A stretch of 64,000 nucleotides of DNA from Arthrobacter sp. Leaf234 (GTDB lineage: Bacteria > Actinomycetota > Actinomycetes > Actinomycetales > Micrococcaceae). Made by a program: the position numbers and the translations under genes. How positions within the stretch are numbered: the stretch's first letter is position 1; every line of letters begins with the position of its first letter. The notes below the pieces were generated by a model. That model was not told where the DNA came from. It made no database searches and saw only the letters and a list, made by a program, of their open reading frames with translations. This document shows, piece by piece, positions 61,606 through 64,000 of the stretch. The stretch spans positions 1,514,732-1,578,731 of the forward strand of contig NZ_LMLU01000001.1 of assembly GCF_001422665.1 (NCBI RefSeq), given 5' to 3'.

Positions 61606-63222
61606 GTGAACGAGCAGCCAGGCTCCCAGGGCAACCCGGAACGCCCCCTCCCTCCTCAGCCGCAGACCCCGCCGTCGTGGGGGACGGGCTGGAACCGGGG
61701 GGAGAGTTCGAACCATCAGGGCGCAGACGGAGGCGGGGCCGCGCCGGACGCTCGGCCCGAGCCGCAGAACCCGCCGGCGCAAGGAGCAGGGCACACCGAC
61801 GAGGCCTACCCTGAGACGGCCACGCATCAGGCATCGAACCCGCGCACGGCCCAGCACCCGGCGGCACCGCTTCCCCCGCAGGCAGCCGATCCGCGGCAGC
61901 AGGCCTTCCAGCAGGCTCAGGCCGCGCCCCACCCGGCCTACGCGGGCCACCAGCCCTTCTACGGCGAGCAGAGCGGGTACGGCCGGGCCGGTCAGCCCTC
62001 GAACGGGCGGGGCACCGTCAAGGAGCGCAAGCGCGTCGGCCTCGCCACGTTCGCCGCGGGCGTCCTCGTCGCGGGGCTCATCGGCGGTGGGGTGGCCACC
62101 GCGGGCGTGAATGCGCTGGACGGAGGCACGACGGCGGCAACGAACCAGTCGGCGCCCGAGTCGGTCGTCGTCAACAACACGGATGACGTGAACACCATCA
62201 CGGGCGCGGCCGTCACCGCGTCTCCGAGTGTCGTCACGATCGCGGTGAGCGGAGGGAGCGCCAGCGGATCCGGATCGGGCATCATCCTCGACACCGACGG
62301 GCACATCCTCACCAACACGCACGTCGTGACTCTCGGCGGGCAGGTGTCCGATCCCTCGGTGGAGGTCAAGCTGAACGACGGACGTGTCTTCCCCGCCACG
62401 GTGGTCGGCACCGATCCGCTCAGCGACCTCGCCGTCATCAAGGTCGACGCCCCCGACCTGAAGGCAGCGACCCTCGGCAACTCCGACGAACTGAACGTCG
62501 GTGACACAGCGATCGCCATCGGTGCTCCGCTCGGACTCAGTGGGACCGTCACCGACGGGATCGTCTCGACGCTCAACCGGACCATCAGCGTGGCGTCCTC
62601 CGCGGTTCCTGAGGAGCAGCCCGACAGCAGCGGCTCCGAGGACGGTGAGGGCTTCAACTTCCTGCCGCCGGGCGGGTCCGGTGGTCAGCAGGCCCAGTCC
62701 CAGGGTTCCATCTACCTGAACGTCATCCAGACGGACGCCGCCATCAACCAGGGCAACTCGGGCGGCGCGCTGGTCGACGCCGACGGCCGGATCATCGGGG
62801 TGAATGTGGCGATCGCCTCGGCGGGATCCGGCGAGTCGACCGGCAACATCGGCGTCGGCTTCTCCATCCCGATCAACTACGCGGACCGGATCGCCCAGGA
62901 GATCATCGCCGACGGCGAAGCCACCCACGGGTTCCTCGGTGTCAGTGTCACGGCTGCGGCCGGCGACGGCTCGCAGTCGGACTCGTCCTTCTCGTCGGGC
63001 GCGCTCGTCGAGTCGGTCGAGCCGGGATCCCCGGCGGAGGGTGCCTCCCTCGAGGTCGGCGACGTCATCACGAAGGTCGGCACCTTCACGATCTCCGATC
63101 CCCAGTCGCTCACCGCGGCCGTCCGGATCCAGACCGTCGGCCAGCAGGTACCGGTCGAGATCATCCGCGGGGGTGAGAGCCGCACCATCGAGGTCACGCT
63201 CGCGCAGGCTCCCACGCCCTGA
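61606..63222 (+). CDS. htrA: HtrA/DegP-like trypsin-type serine protease with PDZ domain
   Basis: Membrane-anchored envelope protease of 538 residues. A Gln/Pro/Gly-rich cytoplasmic region (1-140) leads to one helix (VGLATFAAGVLVAGLIGGGVATAGV, about 143-167). The protease domain has the full triad: His in TNTHVV, Asp in LSDLAVIKV, Ser in NQGNSGGAL. A single PDZ domain occupies about 435-535. Such proteases degrade or refold misfolded exported proteins and process anti-sigma factors. GTG start with AAAGGA 6 nt upstream. It ends before a strong terminator. It may substitute for the htrA missing from the sigE-tatB block. Confidence 0.94.
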   Translation: MNEQPGSQGNPERPLPPQPQTPPSWGTGWNRGESSNHQGADGGGAAPDARPEPQNPPAQGAGHTDEAYPETATHQASNPRTAQHPAAPLPPQAADPRQQAFQQAQAAPHPAYAGHQPFYGEQSGYGRAGQPSNGRGTVKERKRVGLATFAAGVLVAGLIGGGVATAGVNALDGGTTAATNQSAPESVVVNNTDDVNTITGAAVTASPSVVTIAVSGGSASGSGSGIILDTDGHILTNTHVVTLGGQVSDPSVEVKLNDGRVFPATVVGTDPLSDLAVIKVDAPDLKAATLGNSDELNVGDTAIAIGAPLGLSGTVTDGIVSTLNRTISVASSAVPEEQPDSSGSEDGEGFNFLPPGGSGGQQAQSQGSIYLNVIQTDAAINQGNSGGALVDADGRIIGVNVAIASAGSGESTGNIGVGFSIPINYADRIAQEIIADGEATHGFLGVSVTAAAGDGSQSDSSFSSGALVESVEPGSPAEGASLEVGDVITKVGTFTISDPQSLTAAVRIQTVGQQVPVEIIRGGESRTIEVTLAQAPTP

Positions 63223-63327
63223 CCCGACTCCGGGGCGGTTCGGCCGACGCCCGACCGTCGTCCGAACCGGTCGGTGGTCCCGCTGCACGCCGCTGACGGC
63301 TTCCTGCAGCACCCCAGGAGCACCGAG

Positions 63328-63365
63328 AACAGAAGGCGGACCCGGATCAGGGTCCGCCTTCTGTT
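63328..63365. terminator. Strong rho-independent-type terminator after htrA
   Basis: Perfect 16-nt arms (63328-63343 and 63350-63365) around GGATCA. The stem ends in CTTCTGTT; only a short T tract follows. Confidence 0.88.
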
Positions 63366-63482
63366 CGTCGGACCGGTGCGGGCGCAGTGCCGACGGCGGA
63401 TCCGGCCCGCGCCCGGGCGCAGGCGTCACCGCGCTGTGGTTAGCTAGGCGGTGGGAAGATCCCCGAACGAGGAAGGTCATCA

Positions 63483-64000
63483 ATGGACGAGGCCCCAGCA
63501 AACGGACTGCACATCGCGGTCCTCGTGAAGCATGTTCCCGACGCCCAGTTCGACCGGCACATCAGCGGTGACGACCTGACGACGGTCCGTTCGGAGAGCA
63601 TCCTGTCGGAGCTCGACGAGTACGCCCTCGAGGCGGCGCTCGAGCTGGTCGAGACGCACGGGGGACCAGCATCCGGCCATCGCGTCACCGCGATCACGAT
63701 GGGGCCGGCAGGCGCCGTCGCCGCTGTCAAGAAGTCCCTCCAGATCGGCGCCGACGACGGCGTGCACCTGACCGACGAAGCCCTCGGCGGCTCCGATGCC
63801 TCCGCCACCTCGAAGGCCCTCGCAGCCCTCCTGCGACACGTCGGCCCCTTCGACCTGATCCTCACCGGCATGGCCTCCACGGACGGGGAGACCTCCCTCG
63901 TGCCGGCGCAGCTCGCGGAGCGCCTCGCCCTGCCCCAGGTCACCTTCGCCGCCTCACTCGACCTCACTCCCGGCGAAGACGGCTGGAAGCTGGCGGCACG
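63483..64000 (+). CDS. etfB: Electron transfer flavoprotein beta subunit, 3' end cut by window edge
   Basis: First 172 codons of EtfB. IAVLVKHVPDAQFDRHI opens the family, and SILSELDEYALEAALEL and VTAITMGPAGAVAAVKKSL follow. The C-terminal signature LTGMASTDGETSLVPAQLAERLALPQVTFA, where the AMP/FAD contacts lie, is in view. It would pass electrons from acyl-CoA dehydrogenases to the quinone pool, with EtfA expected just downstream. GAGGAAGG lies 6-13 nt before the ATG; a TAGCTA box about 40 nt upstream may be the -10 element. Confidence 0.93.
   Translation, partial: MDEAPANGLHIAVLVKHVPDAQFDRHISGDDLTTVRSESILSELDEYALEAALELVETHGGPASGHRVTAITMGPAGAVAAVKKSLQIGADDGVHLTDEALGGSDASATSKALAALLRHVGPFDLILTGMASTDGETSLVPAQLAERLALPQVTFAASLDLTPGEDGWKLAA

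Noticed and set aside
61266-61814. Open frames upstream of and into htrA
   Set aside because: Pro/Arg-rich shadow frames; the GTG at 61606 with AAAGGA explains the region.

Overview
The window is a gene-dense, very GC-rich stretch of actinobacterial chromosome, most likely from Arthrobacter or a close relative in the Micrococcaceae. Supporting signs are the start-codon use (many GTG), actinobacterial-only families (DUF3117, DUF3107, DUF2342, UPF0182, AdnAB, UvrD2, a HemQ-type haem pathway) and the gene order. From memory, much of the order matches two Mycobacterium tuberculosis blocks: about Rv1205-Rv1232c for 3-13 kb, and about Rv3193c-Rv3211 for 17-25 kb and 37-56 kb. There is no prophage, insertion sequence, CRISPR array or plasmid-like region; this is core chromosome with local novelties.

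Layout. 0-2.9 kb: a glutamate-type ABC importer (gluABCD, minus strand, cut by the window start). 3.0-6.6 kb: a coupled run of LOG protein, DivIVA-domain protein, 3-methyladenine glycosylase, a PIG-V-like mannosyltransferase and a DUF3117 protein. 6.6-13.9 kb: O-methyltransferase, SigE with its zinc anti-sigma factor, TatB, Mrp ATPase, DUF1003 and an MgtE-N/CBS protein, then a general-stress-type membrane protein. 14-25.3 kb: aminopeptidase P, PHP phosphoesterase, a solitary DNA methyltransferase, DEAD-box helicase, RNB ribonuclease, YdeI-like and ferritin-like proteins, DUF3107, TetR and MoeB-rhodanese. 25.3-36 kb: a complete haem cluster, hemA divergent from hemE-hemY-hemQ-hemH-hemC-hemD-hemB-hemL, giving the coproporphyrin-dependent route from glutamyl-tRNA to haem. 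36-50 kb: DNA maintenance genes (DnaQ-like exonuclease, alkyltransferase-like protein, AdnA, AdnB, NudC, UvrD2, metallopeptidase) with a phosphotransferase of unknown substrate. 50-56.2 kb: DUF2342, a PDZ/Lon-like protease and UPF0182. 56.3 kb: initiator tRNA-fMet. 56.6-63.2 kb: photolyase, then PspA, a TPM-domain protein and a divergent HtrA protease, which look like an envelope-stress group. 63.5 kb to the end: the start of etfB.

Two themes stand out. First, at least 13 genes have a TANNNT box ending 5-7 nt before the start codon and no clear Shine-Dalgarno, the layout of leaderless mRNAs; several starts here were chosen on that basis. Second, there are several short tandem or inverted repeats of possible regulatory or phase-variable interest: a triplicated decamer between hemA and hemE, a hairpin between hemY and hemQ, a seven-copy 12-bp repeat at the hemD 3' end, repeats in the exonuclease tail, and a 39-bp duplication beside the photolyase gene.
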